A stretch of 64,000 nt of DNA from Patella vulgata (Eukaryota > Mollusca > Gastropoda > Patellidae): contig NC_065884.2 in NCBI RefSeq assembly GCF_932274485.2, positions 34,119,540 to 34,183,539 of the forward strand, read 5' to 3'. Made by a program: the position numbers and the translations under genes. The notes under the pieces are model-generated. The model was not told the DNA's origin, searched no databases, and saw nothing but the letters and a program-made list of their open reading frames with translations. Shown one piece after another: positions 23,710 to 33,647 of the stretch (positions within the stretch are counted from its first letter, which is position 1; each line of letters starts with the position of its first letter).

Positions 23710-25257
23710 AAACACCGATAGGACTCTGAGTAAAAAAAAGTTTAAGAAAAATCGTAGTTTTCGTTTTCGAGAAAATGGCGTCTCAAAATGCTCCAAAACG
23801 GAAAATACTGGATTTTCGGCGTACCATAATTTATTTTCTAGCCATCTAAATCGTATCATTCAGATGTCATACGATAGCCCATTATTGGGTCTATCCAGGG
23901 ATACTTTAGTTCTTTTGGTCCGCTAACATCTGATGGAGAAATCAAGTTTTTCGCAAGAGCGCTATTTTTTTAACCTTTTTTCTTCATTTTTTGAATACTT
24001 CCGATATGGAGATTATTGTCGGGATCGTTTTAATAATCGGATTGGCTTATCAAATAGCCACAGGGCTATGTAATGAAATATTACATTGTCTGATCAGATA
24101 AAATGCCCCTGGGAAATCCTATGTTCAAATGTGTCAAAAATATCAAAATGTCAAAATATCGAAAATTAAATTTCAATAACTCAAATACATATTATACATG
24201 GTTAGAATCGTAATTAGGACAGCTATCTGAATATATAACTTTTTTTTTGAAAATTTGTTAAAATAAAGAAATAATAGAGCATTTTCTAAAAGTTGACGAT
24301 TTTTCAATTTTTTTCGATTTTCAGTCCGTTATTTTACCTATTCCAGACACTTCAAAGTCTTATTGGATGGATTCATGCACACGGCTACCGGGGGGACTCT
24401 CGATAGGGAAAGTTTAAGAAAAATCCTTTGAGCAGTTTTCGAGATATAGGCGTCCAAAAACGCTCCAAATCAGAAAATACTTGATTTTCAGCATGTCACA
24501 ATTTGCTGCCCTCTCATGGGATTCGTGTGAAATTGGTATCATATGATACCCACCGATACCTTAATTTCTTTAATCGGTTGATATCGGGTGGAGAAATCAT
24601 GTTTTTCCCAAAAGCACCCATTTTTTGCGTTTTCTTCAAAATATCGGACAATTTTTCGACCACTGCCGGTTTAAGGATCCTTGTCGAAATAGCTTTATCA
24701 GTTGGATTTGGACTATAACTTCCTGTTCCAGAAGTTTCAGAAACGTCGATTCGGCCGTAAAACTAAACTCGGGCTCACAAAATGGGCAGAAAATTCGAAA
24801 AAAATCGAAAAATAAAGGGTGATAACTCTGAACGAAAGTTATATCATGGAATCGGATTGCCTTCAAGTACCCAAAAATGTAGGTCAAATTTGAAAAGTTT
24901 GAAAAATTACAAAAATTGTCTCCTAAACAACGTATTTTCAAATTTCGAACGACAAATGCCATAGATGATTGTTCGAAATTGAAAAATGTGATACAGCCAT
25001 TGTCTCGGAAAAGATTCAGGGTTTCCAAAAATGTGAATTGTTTTAAAATAGGTAAAGAATTGACGAAACCACGGCCGATTTTTGATTTATTGCTACCGTT
25101 CAAAATTCGGCCACTTCCGTTCTGCGCAGAATTTTCAAGAATACTTTACCAAGTAGCCACCACATGGTTTTCCGATAGAAAATTGAACCCCAGATCGATA
25201 TCTGTTTTCGATCATGGAGAAATAGGCCCCCGCGGTAAATAATAATAATAATAATAA
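23710..25257 (+). repeat. Family A monomers and right flank
   Basis: A resumes mid-monomer at CACCGATAGG. Cores lie near 23998 (ACTTCCGAT) and 24662 (ACTGCCGGT). The right flank has AAGGGTGATAACTCTG near 24817, GCTACCGTTCAAAAT near 25091 (a private variant, also seen inverted at 35840) and a CCCGCGG box, ending in (AAT)n at 25238-25257. The uninterrupted SINE target site is visible near 24357. Confidence 0.78.
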
Positions 25258-25570
25258 CTAGATCTGCATAGCAGATATGAAAGCTTTCATATTAACTGCA
25301 AAGGGGGTTATTAGAATCTATTGAAACAATAAGTATAAATGTCATCAGGTATCTGAAAAATTACATTTACCTTATGAACAAAATGGGAAAAATACAAAAC
25401 AAAAATTGTCGACTTGGCTACCATCCAAGGCATATTTAGAAAACCGTATATTATATACAGAGTACGCAGGACAGGAATTAGTTATGCTTCAATGTAAACC
25501 GGCCCGTTTCTTGCCTTTAGTTTTAGAGTTAGGTGTGATTTTCAAAGGATTCAATCGGAAATCGCTGAAA

Positions 25571-26260
25571 ATCAATTGGCTTCTTCATCTCATGACCTTA
25601 AACACTGTATAAATTTAAAGTCAATCGGATATTGAATTTAGCCTCTAGAGCGTCCACAAGATTTTTTAAAGTGATCAAGGGCAATAACTCTGACGGTAAT
25701 TATCGGAAATGGCAGTAAATATCAGATATCGCTGAAAATCAATACTGTAGGCATCTTCGTGTCATGACCTTAAACACTACGCATAAATTTAAAGTCAATC
25801 GGATATTAACTTTGGCCTCTAGAGCGTCCACAAGATATTTTGAAGTGATCAGGGGCCACAACTCTGGCAGTAAATATCAGATATCGCTGAAAATCAATCG
25901 CCTACTTCGTCTCATGACCTGAACCACTGTGTATAAATTTAAAGTCAATCGGACATTAACTTTGGCCTCTAGAGCATCCACAAGATTTTTTTTAAGTGAT
26001 GAAGGGCCATAACTCTGACAGTAATTATAGGAAATAGCTGAAAATCAATTGGCTTCTTCATCTCATGACCTTAAACACTGTGTATACATTTAAAGTCAAT
26101 CGGATATTGAATTTAGCCTCTAGAGCGTGCACAAGATTTTTTGAAGTGGTCAAGGACCATAATTCTGACAGTAATTATCGGAAATCGCTGAAAATCAATA
26201 GGCTTCTTCGTCTCATGACCTTAAACACTGTGTATAAATTTAAAGTAATCGGATATTAAC
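25571..26260 (+). repeat. B core tandem repeats, ~150 bp x5
   Basis: TCATGACCTTAA-type anchors recur near 25581, 25760, 25912, 26062 and 26214, giving periods of about 150-178. Each unit has AAGGGCNATAACTCTG, a TATAAATTTAAAGTCAATCG block and GCCTCTAGAGC. Units in the same position of different B elements are more alike than neighbours within an element, so the set is inherited as a whole. Confidence 0.85.
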
Positions 26261-26394
26261 TTTAGCCGGCCGGACGGCGTATAAAAATTAACCGATGGCA
26301 TATAATATTTAATGTATGATGAAGTCAAAATAGTCGATTTCGGTTTTTGGTGTTGCGTTCATTTTTTAAAAAAATGTCTTTTACGGATAATGTG

Positions 26395-27638
26395 TATAGT
26401 ACTAATAGCAATCACATACGGAAGAGGCGATAAGATCCCTTTGCATTTGAAATTTCAAAATTAATTAAAACCAAATTTAAATTCCGAAAATCGGTTGTTT
26501 ATTTTTTGCTGAAACTCCTTTTTTTAATCTGATCAAAATGGGAGTAAGTCACAGAGTGGTAATGGGTGTATTGTGTCCAAATTTCATGGTTTTGGTACAA
26601 TCGGTGCCGGTGTCGTGGCGAAATTCCACTTTTTTCGCCCTTACAGAAGCCGTAAATGGCGGAAAAAAACGAACGGCAGGAACCGTGTCAAGAACAAACG
26701 ACCTGAACGAATGCAGGTATCGCCTTGAAGTTTTCAGTGCACCTAGGTAGCAACGTGAAAAGTTCCCCGCCGGAATTTGGTAGTCAACGTACCTTTGGTT
26801 CCAGCGTGGCGCATGCGCGAAGTAAGAAATTATGGTCGATTTGGGGATTTTGGGTATATTTCAGAGTGGTTTGGTAGATGGCGGTGGATCAGGGACTCAG
26901 ATTGATCTAACATGGCGATCATAACACAATATGATAATCACTTTGAAGAATGAGCAAATTTTCGCCACCGGGTTGATTTGCTCTGCCCAGACAACATTCC
27001 TGTACTCCGATTGCCTTCAAATTTGCACAGAATGTACCTTTGGATTCTAGCTATCACATATTAAAAATAGAAGAGTGTTGGATTCTGAGAACGTTCAAAA
27101 TAAATTCAAAACCCAGCCCCAACAATCAAAGGTTTTTTGCTTAAAAAATTGCCGTATTTTATCGAATTTATATTGTTCTTGATATCTGAGGATTTTCTCA
27201 ATTTAATATGTGATAAATATCATCGCGGCGCAGCCAACCGCTAGAAATTCCAGAGATTTGGACCACCGGAAGGATGCCTAAGCAGTCAAAAAAGGTCAAA
27301 ATAGGCGATTTCGGTTTCTAGTGTCGATACATCGTTGCGGTCATTTTAAAAAATTGTCTTTTAAGGATAATGTGTAAAGTACTAATACTTATCACATACG
27401 GGAGGGGCGATAAAATCTCTTTGCATTTGCAATTTCAAAATTAATTAAAACCAATATTAAATTCCGAAAATCGTTTTATTGCTAAAACTCTTTTTTTTAA
27501 TGGGATCAAAATGGGAGTAAAGCACAGAGTCCGGGGTGGTAATGGGCGTATTGTGTCCAAATTTCATGGTTTTCGGACAATCGGTGCCGGTGTCACGGCG
27601 AAATTCCACTTTTTCCCCTCATGGAAGCCGTAAATTGA
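26395..27638 (+). repeat. B long tandem tier (~965-bp unit plus part)
   Basis: GATAATGTGTATAGTAC at 26395 recurs at 27365 (about 970 bp apart). The unit holds GGTGCCGGTGTCGTGGCG, the GCGCATGCGC palindrome at 26809 and CGCAGCCAACCGCTAG near 27231. The second unit is cut short at block D. Confidence 0.8.
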
Positions 27639-27794
27639 CTTGAGGCCAGGGTCCTTAAAGTTGTACAGCTGCACCCGGTGACCGATATTTATTTAACTGG
27701 GAATAAGTGATATTTCATATTATAGCAGTAAATAATTAAAATATTTCATAGGGATTATAATAATATGTATATTATGTCTGGGTATTACAGGGTT
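27639..27794 (+). repeat. Block D, copy 1
   Basis: A ~155-bp block from CTTGAGGCCAGGGTCC to TATTACAGGGTT, present eight times in the window (27639, 38816, 39611, 48093, 52124, 55761, 56704, 61893). In B it lies between two copies of a ~200-bp B segment (from AAAACCAATATTAAATTCCG to CCGTAAATTGACTT). Copy 1 is the short form without the 20-bp palindromic insert. Confidence 0.8.
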
Positions 27795-29097
27795 AAAACC
27801 AATATTAAATTCCGAAAATCGTTTTTTTGCTAAAACTCTTTTTTATTTAATGGTATCAAAATGGGGGTAAAGCACAGAGTCCGGGGTGGTAATGGGCGTA
27901 TTGTGTCCAAATTTCATGGTTTTCGGACAATCGGCGCCGGTGTCACGGCGAAATTCCACTTTTTTCCCCTCATGGAAGCCGTAAATTGACTTAGAAAAAA
28001 AACCGACCCGGAGCCGAAAGGCAGGTGAAAAGAACAAACGACTTGACCGAATGCAGGTATCACCTTGAAATTTTCAGGTTACCTAGGTACCAGCGTGAAA
28101 AGTTCCTCGTCGGAATTTGGTACTCATGGTAGGTTTGGTTCCAGCGTAGCGCATGCGCGAAGTCAAAACCAGCTAAACTCAAAGCAACCTTGTCGGCACG
28201 GAAAAGATCAAAGGCGAAATTCGAATTTTTGAAATATTCAAATACCAAACATTCGACCATGAGCCAGGCTATCCTGAAATATATTAATTTCGGTAATAGG
28301 AGACAGACCAATTGTGTGGGTTTTCAGGCCCATTAATGTGGATTTTTCAGTATTTTTCATTTTCAATTCAAAATGGCGTCCATCAGTTGACCTAGATCAA
28401 AATTCTACTGTCTACATTTTATGGGCTTTCCTTCAAGGATTTGGAAAATATAATTCCCTTGTCTGTAAGTAAAATATCAAAAAAGCCTTACCGATATTTC
28501 ACATTTCAAGATGGTGGCACTTCCGCTTTGGGCTACAAACTCCATTTTTTGTGTATGAATCAGTAATTACTTGTATAGTATCGAAAAAAAATTAGGTCTT
28601 TCTGACCTATATTTCGAAGATTTTTTTGAAAATTTTGATCCTTAATTTCATTAAGGGGAGATAATTTAGTAAATTTCTAATCATATTTTTGAAGTCGCAT
28701 TGGTAAGATCTACTTAAATGCTAAATTTCATGAAAATCGTACAACTATTAAAGAAGTGGTCAAATTGGTCATAAATACGGTTTCGAAATCACTGCGACGA
28801 ATTTTCGAAATTCGAAAATCTGAATCTGCAGATTTGAAGTAATTGTCTCAAGGTACTCAAAGAAAAAAGATTTAGTAAAATAGGTCAAATAGTCACAAAG
28901 TTACAGCATTGTAGGTCAAATGCATTCGTTCGTAAAATTCGGTGATTTCAGATTCGTAAAACCTTTCGAAAATATATTTAATCAAAAGCCACCACCCATT
29001 TTTGGGGAGATAGGTAAAAGTTTCAGAAAGATCCTATGGTTAGATTCTGAGAAGTCCGATTTGTGGATAAAACACAAAAGAAAAATAATAATAACAG

Positions 29098-30810
29098 CTA
29101 GATCTTCTACTGTCCCATGCAGATATGAAAGCTTTCATATTCATCGTCACGTGACATGGATTATATCAAGTATCTTAAAAGAAAAAAGAACAATAAAAAA
29201 TAATTATCAAAATCGGTGAAAAAGTCGCGAAGTTACAAGTCTAAATATAGTGAGAAACATTGCACCCGGGCAACAAAATAATCTGAAAACTAAAGGGAAA
29301 TAACTGAGAGTTGGATTGCTGTAATCGGTATGACTTTCCGTTCCAGAAGTTTCAGAAAAATGGATCAAGCCGTTTAAAAACGGGACGGATGAGAGCACGA
29401 AACGAAAATGGCGGGAATGAACTAAAAAGGGGCAGGAAAATATCAAAAAAACAAATGAAATAACTTTGAATGGAACTAACATTGTTTGAATCAGATTGAC
29501 CTTAGCTGTTCGAATATTTAGGTTAAATTTGTAAATTTTGAAAATTAAAGGCATAAATTGTCCTGTTAACAACTTTGTCGGCACGTAAAAGGTTGGGCTA
29601 TCATGAAATGCATTAATTTCAGAAATAAGAGACGCATTGAACATATTACAGCCTATTGTGGTTCATTTTCACGTCTGTTCAAGTGGATTTTTCACTGTTC
29701 TTCATATTCAATTCGAAATGGAGACCATCAGTTGACCGAAAATCTTTTTTTTTTTTTTGCTAAAACTCTTTTTTTTGCACAAAGTCCGGGGTGGCAATGG
29801 GCGTATTGTGTCCAAATTTCATGGTTTTCGGACAATCGGTGCCGGTGTCGTGGCGATATTCCACTTTTTTCGCACTTACTGAAGCCGTAAATGGCGGAAA
29901 AAGCCGAACGACCTCGAACGAATGCAGGTATCGCCTTGAATTTCTCAGGGCACCTAGGTACCAGCGTGAAAAGTTCCTCGCCGGAATTTGGTAGTCATCG
30001 TACCTTTGGTTCCAGCGTTGCGCATGCGCGAAGTCAAAAGAAATTACGGTCGATTTGGGGATTTTGGGTATATTTCGGAGTGGTTTGGTATGTGACGGTG
30101 GATCGGGGACCCGGATTGATCTATTATAATAAGCGTTGAAGAATGAGCAAATTTTCGCTACCGGGGTTGATTTGCTCTGCCCAGGCACCGTTCCGTTGGG
30201 CCGATTGCCTTCAAATTTGCACGGTATGTAGCTATTACATATTAAACATATAAGAGTGTGGAATTCCGAGAACGTTGAAAATCAATTCGAAACCCACCCC
30301 CACTTATCAAAGTTTTTTTGCTTAAAAAATTGCCGTATTTTATCGAATTTTTATTATTCTTGATATCTGAGCATTTTCTCCTTTTAATATGTGATAAATA
30401 TCATCGCGGCGCAGCCAACCGCTAGAAATTCCAGAGATTTGGACCACCGGAAGTATGCCTCAGCAGTCAAAAAAGGTCAAAATATGCGATTTCGGTTTCT
30501 AGTGTCGATACATCGTTGCGGTCATTTTAAAAAATTGTCTTTTAAGGATAATGTGTATAGTACTAATACCTATCACATACGGGAGAGGCGATAAAATCTC
30601 TTTGCATTTGCAATTTGAAAATTAATTAAAACCAATATTAAATTCCGAAAATCGTTTTTTTGCTAAAACTCTTTTTTTTTTTAATGGGATCAAAATGGGA
30701 GTAAAGCACAGGGTCCGGGGTGGAAATGGACGTATTGTGTCCATATTTCATGGTTTTCGGACAATCGGTGCCGGTTTCGCGACGAAATTCCACCTTTTAC
30801 CCCTTATATA
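29098..30810 (+). repeat. Chimeric B element: B terminus, A-like body, B right part
   Basis: The terminus CTAGATCTTCTACTG is followed by GATATGAAAGCTTTCATAT, a B-type palindrome. From about 29280 to 29560 the sequence instead resembles the A right flank (AAAGGGAAATAACTGAG, then a GGTTAAATTTGTAAATTTTG block). From about 29575 it is B again, with GCGCATGCGC at 30020 and a long-unit anchor near 30546. It has no core repeats. It shows that A and B share modules. Confidence 0.65.
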
Positions 30811-32290
30811 CTATTCAAAAAAAGTAGGGGATATTTGATTTTGGGGGCATAATACTAAAATATGCAAATGACTACGAAAAAAGTCACTATAGAACCTAAC
30901 AGAAGAAACATTTCCAGTTACATGTGACGCCCAAACGCACCAATAGCTACCGCATGGAATGCAGGTTATGCTTGGGATCATCATGGGGGTCCAACCCAAG
31001 ATTTGCACGACTCTGACTTTGAATGTTACAGTCATTGTGGCATTGAATTCCAGGGTGGAAACATCAGTTTAATTGTTTTAGTGACCAGAAAACAAATTTT
31101 GATATGCGTCGGCTTACCCAAAATGAAAGGTTACGTGCCCTTGGCATGCTATAGATCGGCACAACACAGGCTATGGTCCAGATACCGTGATACACAATCT
31201 GTACAGGACAGACCACGCTCAGGTCGACCAAGGGCGACAACTCAAGCCCAGGATCGATTTATCCGTACCTTGGCCTTGAGAAATCGTGTCATCACAGCAA
31301 ATCAGATCAGCGCTCGTCTTCAAACAGACACTGGTGTGAGAGTGAGTGGCCAGACGATTCGGAATCGACTGCATAGGGGTCACCTTCGCGCCCGACGTCC
31401 TCGCGTGATCCCTTGTTTGAGAGATCATCACATTCAAGCAAGACGTCGTTGGTGTAGGGATCGTCAACACTGGGATAATCGACGCTGGAGCAATGTGATG
31501 TTTTCAGATGAGTCAAGGTTCACTGTTGATTTTTTGGACAGACGTAGGAGGGTGTGGCGTCGTCGAAACGAGCGCTTCCAAGACGTTAACGTCATCAGAC
31601 ATGATCGATTTGGGGGTGGTTCTGTTATGGTGTGGGGAGGCATCACTGTTGCTGGAAGAACGGCTTTACATGTTGTTGCAGGGCGTGTTACAGGCCAGTA
31701 CTACCGGGACAACATCTTGGCAGTCCATGTTGTGCCGTTCGCACGACGTCATGGCCGCCGTTTCATCTTCCAGGATGACAACGCAAGATGTCACAGGGCC
31801 AGGATCGTTACAGGTTACCTCCAACAACAGAACATCACCACATTACCTTGGCCAGCACTGAGTCCCGACCTCTCCCCCATCGAGCATGTCTGGGACATGC
31901 TTGGACAGAGGTTACGTCAACGTCAACAACGTCCTGCCAATGTCCAAGAACTTGTTGCTGCGTTGCAACAGGAATGGGACAATCTGGACCAAAATGACCT
32001 TAGACGTCTCATTAGGAGTATGCCACGTCGGATCAATGCTTGTTTGGCAAACAGAGGAGGATTTACCCGTTACTGACTTGGTTGTGATGCTTTGGTAACT
32101 TTGCTGTTTGACCCCGGGTATCATTTTACCCTTATAATGGTCAGTCTGTGCCTTACTTAGTCTAACGATCATTTGGAATAAATCGATGAATGTGAACTTC
32201 ATTTCATTTTGTCATTTGTTTCTTCGTCAGTTTCATTAGGTGACTTTAATAACACTTAAAAATCAAATATCCCCTACTTTTTTTGAATAG
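30811..32290 (+). mobile_element. Tc1-like DNA transposon, whole ends, nested in B
   Basis: 1480 bp with perfect 30-bp inverted ends: CTATTCAAAAAAAGTAGGGG... from 30811 and its complement ending at 32290. It is flanked by TA at 30809-30810 and 32291-32292. The insertion split a B sequence that reads CCCCTCATAGAAGCCGTAAA without the element, as at about 48070. It is a different family from the element at 10037, with unrelated ends. Perfect ends and an open transposase frame indicate a young insertion, but the transposase has lost part of its DNA-binding domain. Confidence 0.95.
31003..32076 (+). CDS. Tc1-like DD34E transposase, N-terminal HTH internally deleted
   Basis: Open frame of 357 codons whose first ~50 residues are probably not native. 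From about residue 55 it matches Tc1 transposases: SRYRDTQSVQDRPRSGRPR (GRPR linker 74-77), a second HTH (about 80-125), MFSDESRF (Asp169), GGGSVMVWGG, QDDNARCHRA (Asp259), LSPIEHVWD (Glu294) and the C-terminus GGFTRY. Asp259 and Glu294 are 34 residues apart: DD34E, with the triad complete. The likely true start is ATG 31104 in another frame, giving MRRLTQNERLRALGML and then a TAG. About 45-50 bp that should encode most of the first HTH appear to be missing there. The catalytic half looks intact; binding to its own ends is doubtful. Confidence 0.92.
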   Translation: MHDSDFECYSHCGIEFQGGNISLIVLVTRKQILICVGLPKMKGYVPLACYRSAQHRLWSRYRDTQSVQDRPRSGRPRATTQAQDRFIRTLALRNRVITANQISARLQTDTGVRVSGQTIRNRLHRGHLRARRPRVIPCLRDHHIQARRRWCRDRQHWDNRRWSNVMFSDESRFTVDFLDRRRRVWRRRNERFQDVNVIRHDRFGGGSVMVWGGITVAGRTALHVVAGRVTGQYYRDNILAVHVVPFARRHGRRFIFQDDNARCHRARIVTGYLQQQNITTLPWPALSPDLSPIEHVWDMLGQRLRQRQQRPANVQELVAALQQEWDNLDQNDLRRLIRSMPRRINACLANRGGFTRY

Positions 32291-33436
32291 TATAGAAGCC
32301 GTAAATTGACTTAGAAAAAAAAACGACCTGGAGCCGTGCCAAGAAGAAACGACTTAAACGAATGCGGGTATCACCTTGAAATTATCAGGGTACCTAGGTA
32401 CCAGCGTGAAAAGTTCCTCGCCGGAATTTGGTACTCATGGTACCTTTAGTTCCAGCGTAGCGCATGCGCGAAGTCAAAACCAGCTAAACTCAAAGCAACC
32501 TTGTCGGCACGGAAAACATCAAAGGCGAAATTCGAATTTTTGAAATATTCAAATACCAAACATTCGACCATGAGCCAGGCTATCCTGAAATGTATTAATT
32601 TCGGTAATAGGAGACAGATTCTTTAAGCCACGACCAATTGTGTATGTTTTAAAGCCCATTGATGTGGATTTTTCACTATTTTTCATTTTCAATTCAAAGT
32701 GGCGTCCATCATTTGCCAAAAATCAAAATTCTAATGCCTACAATTTATGGGCTTTTCTTCAAGGATTCGGAAAATATAATTCCCTTGTCTGTAAGTAAAA
32801 TATCAAAAAAGCCTTAGCGACATTTCACATTTCAAGATGGGGGCACTACAGGAATGTGCAACAAACTCCATTTTTTGTGTACGAATCAGTAGTGTCGTAG
32901 CTAGTAAAGAAACAAAAATTCAAAGCAATCGGACCTATATTTCGTCGATTTTTTTGAAAACTTTGATCCTTAATTTCATCAAGGGGAGATATTACAGAAA
33001 ATTTCTAATGACATTTTTCAAGTCGCATTGGTAAGATCTACATACATACTAAATTTCATGAAAATCGTGCAACTATTAAAGAAGTTGTCAAGTTGGTTTC
33101 AACTTTCGGTTCGAAATCACAGCGACGAATTTTCGAAATTCGAAAATCCGAAATTGCAGATTTGAAGAAAATGTTTCAATGTACTCAAAGAAAAAAAAAA
33201 GTAAAATAGGTCTCATAGTCACAGAGTTATTGGTATGTAGGTCAGTATCTTCGTTCGTAAAATTCGGTGATTTTGGATTCGTAAAACGTTTTGAAAATAT
33301 ATTTAATCAAAAGCTGCCACCCGATTTTGGGGGGGGGGGGGGTAGGTCAAAGTTTCAGAAAGATCCCACGGTTAGATTCCGAGAAATCCGATTTGCAGAA
33401 AGTATACAAAAAAAAAAAAATAAATAATAATAATAA
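32291..33436 (+). repeat. Family B right part after the Tc1 insertion
   Basis: Continues the split B element: GCGCATGCGC at 32460, AAAATCAAAATTC-type sequence, AAGGGGAGATATTACAG near 32982, a run of G at 33331-33342, then A-rich sequence with AATAAT to about 33436. Confidence 0.8.
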
Positions 33437-33647
33437 TCTTAACAGAAACAATAAGCTTTAATATGTAATACATATGAAAGCTTAATAATAATAATTTTAG
33501 TAATCTCAATAGGCTTTCAGACGATAGTCTGAAAGCCTAATAATAATAATTTGAGTAAAAACAATAGTCTTTCAGACGAAAGTCTGAAAGCCTAATAATA
33601 ATTTTGGTAAAAACAATAGTCTTTCAGACAAAAGTCTGAAAGCCTAA
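33437..33647 (+). repeat. Mixed array of hairpin units: one B-type, three A-type
   Basis: First unit (33437-33484): CTTAACAGAAACAATAAGC lead and a near-perfect B hairpin (33452-33484, loop TAAT, one arm mismatch). Then three A units with hairpins at 33510-33539 (loop GATA), 33565-33594 (GAAA) and 33617-33646 (AAAA), arm core CTTTCAGAC. Units are separated by AATAAT. The array lies exactly between a B right end and an A left terminus at 33648, with the B-type unit on the B side and the A-type units on the A side. Confidence 0.88.

Larger units (their letters stand above)
25258..29097 (+). repeat. Family B composite element 1
   Basis: Starts at the B left terminus CTAGATCTGCATAGCAGAT after (AAT)n: hairpin ATCTGC-ATA-GCAGAT, then the palindrome ATATGAAAGCTTTCATAT. 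Then come about 300 bp of spacer, five ~150-bp core repeats (25571-26260), a ~965-bp unit from 26395, block D (27639-27794) flanked by ~200-bp direct repeats, a right part with GCGCATGCGC at 28149, and a right flank with AAGGGGAGATAAT near 28655 ending in A-rich (AAT)n. It is about 3.84 kb and has no coding region. Confidence 0.8.

Noticed and set aside
24636-25103. 155-codon minus-strand frame
   Set aside because: It lies wholly in the A right flank, is broken in sister copies, and has a low-complexity Phe/Asn/Leu translation without motifs.
27639-27794. Block D as a tRNA or tRNA-derived SINE
   Set aside because: No A/B box pair, no cloverleaf that I can draw and no tail.
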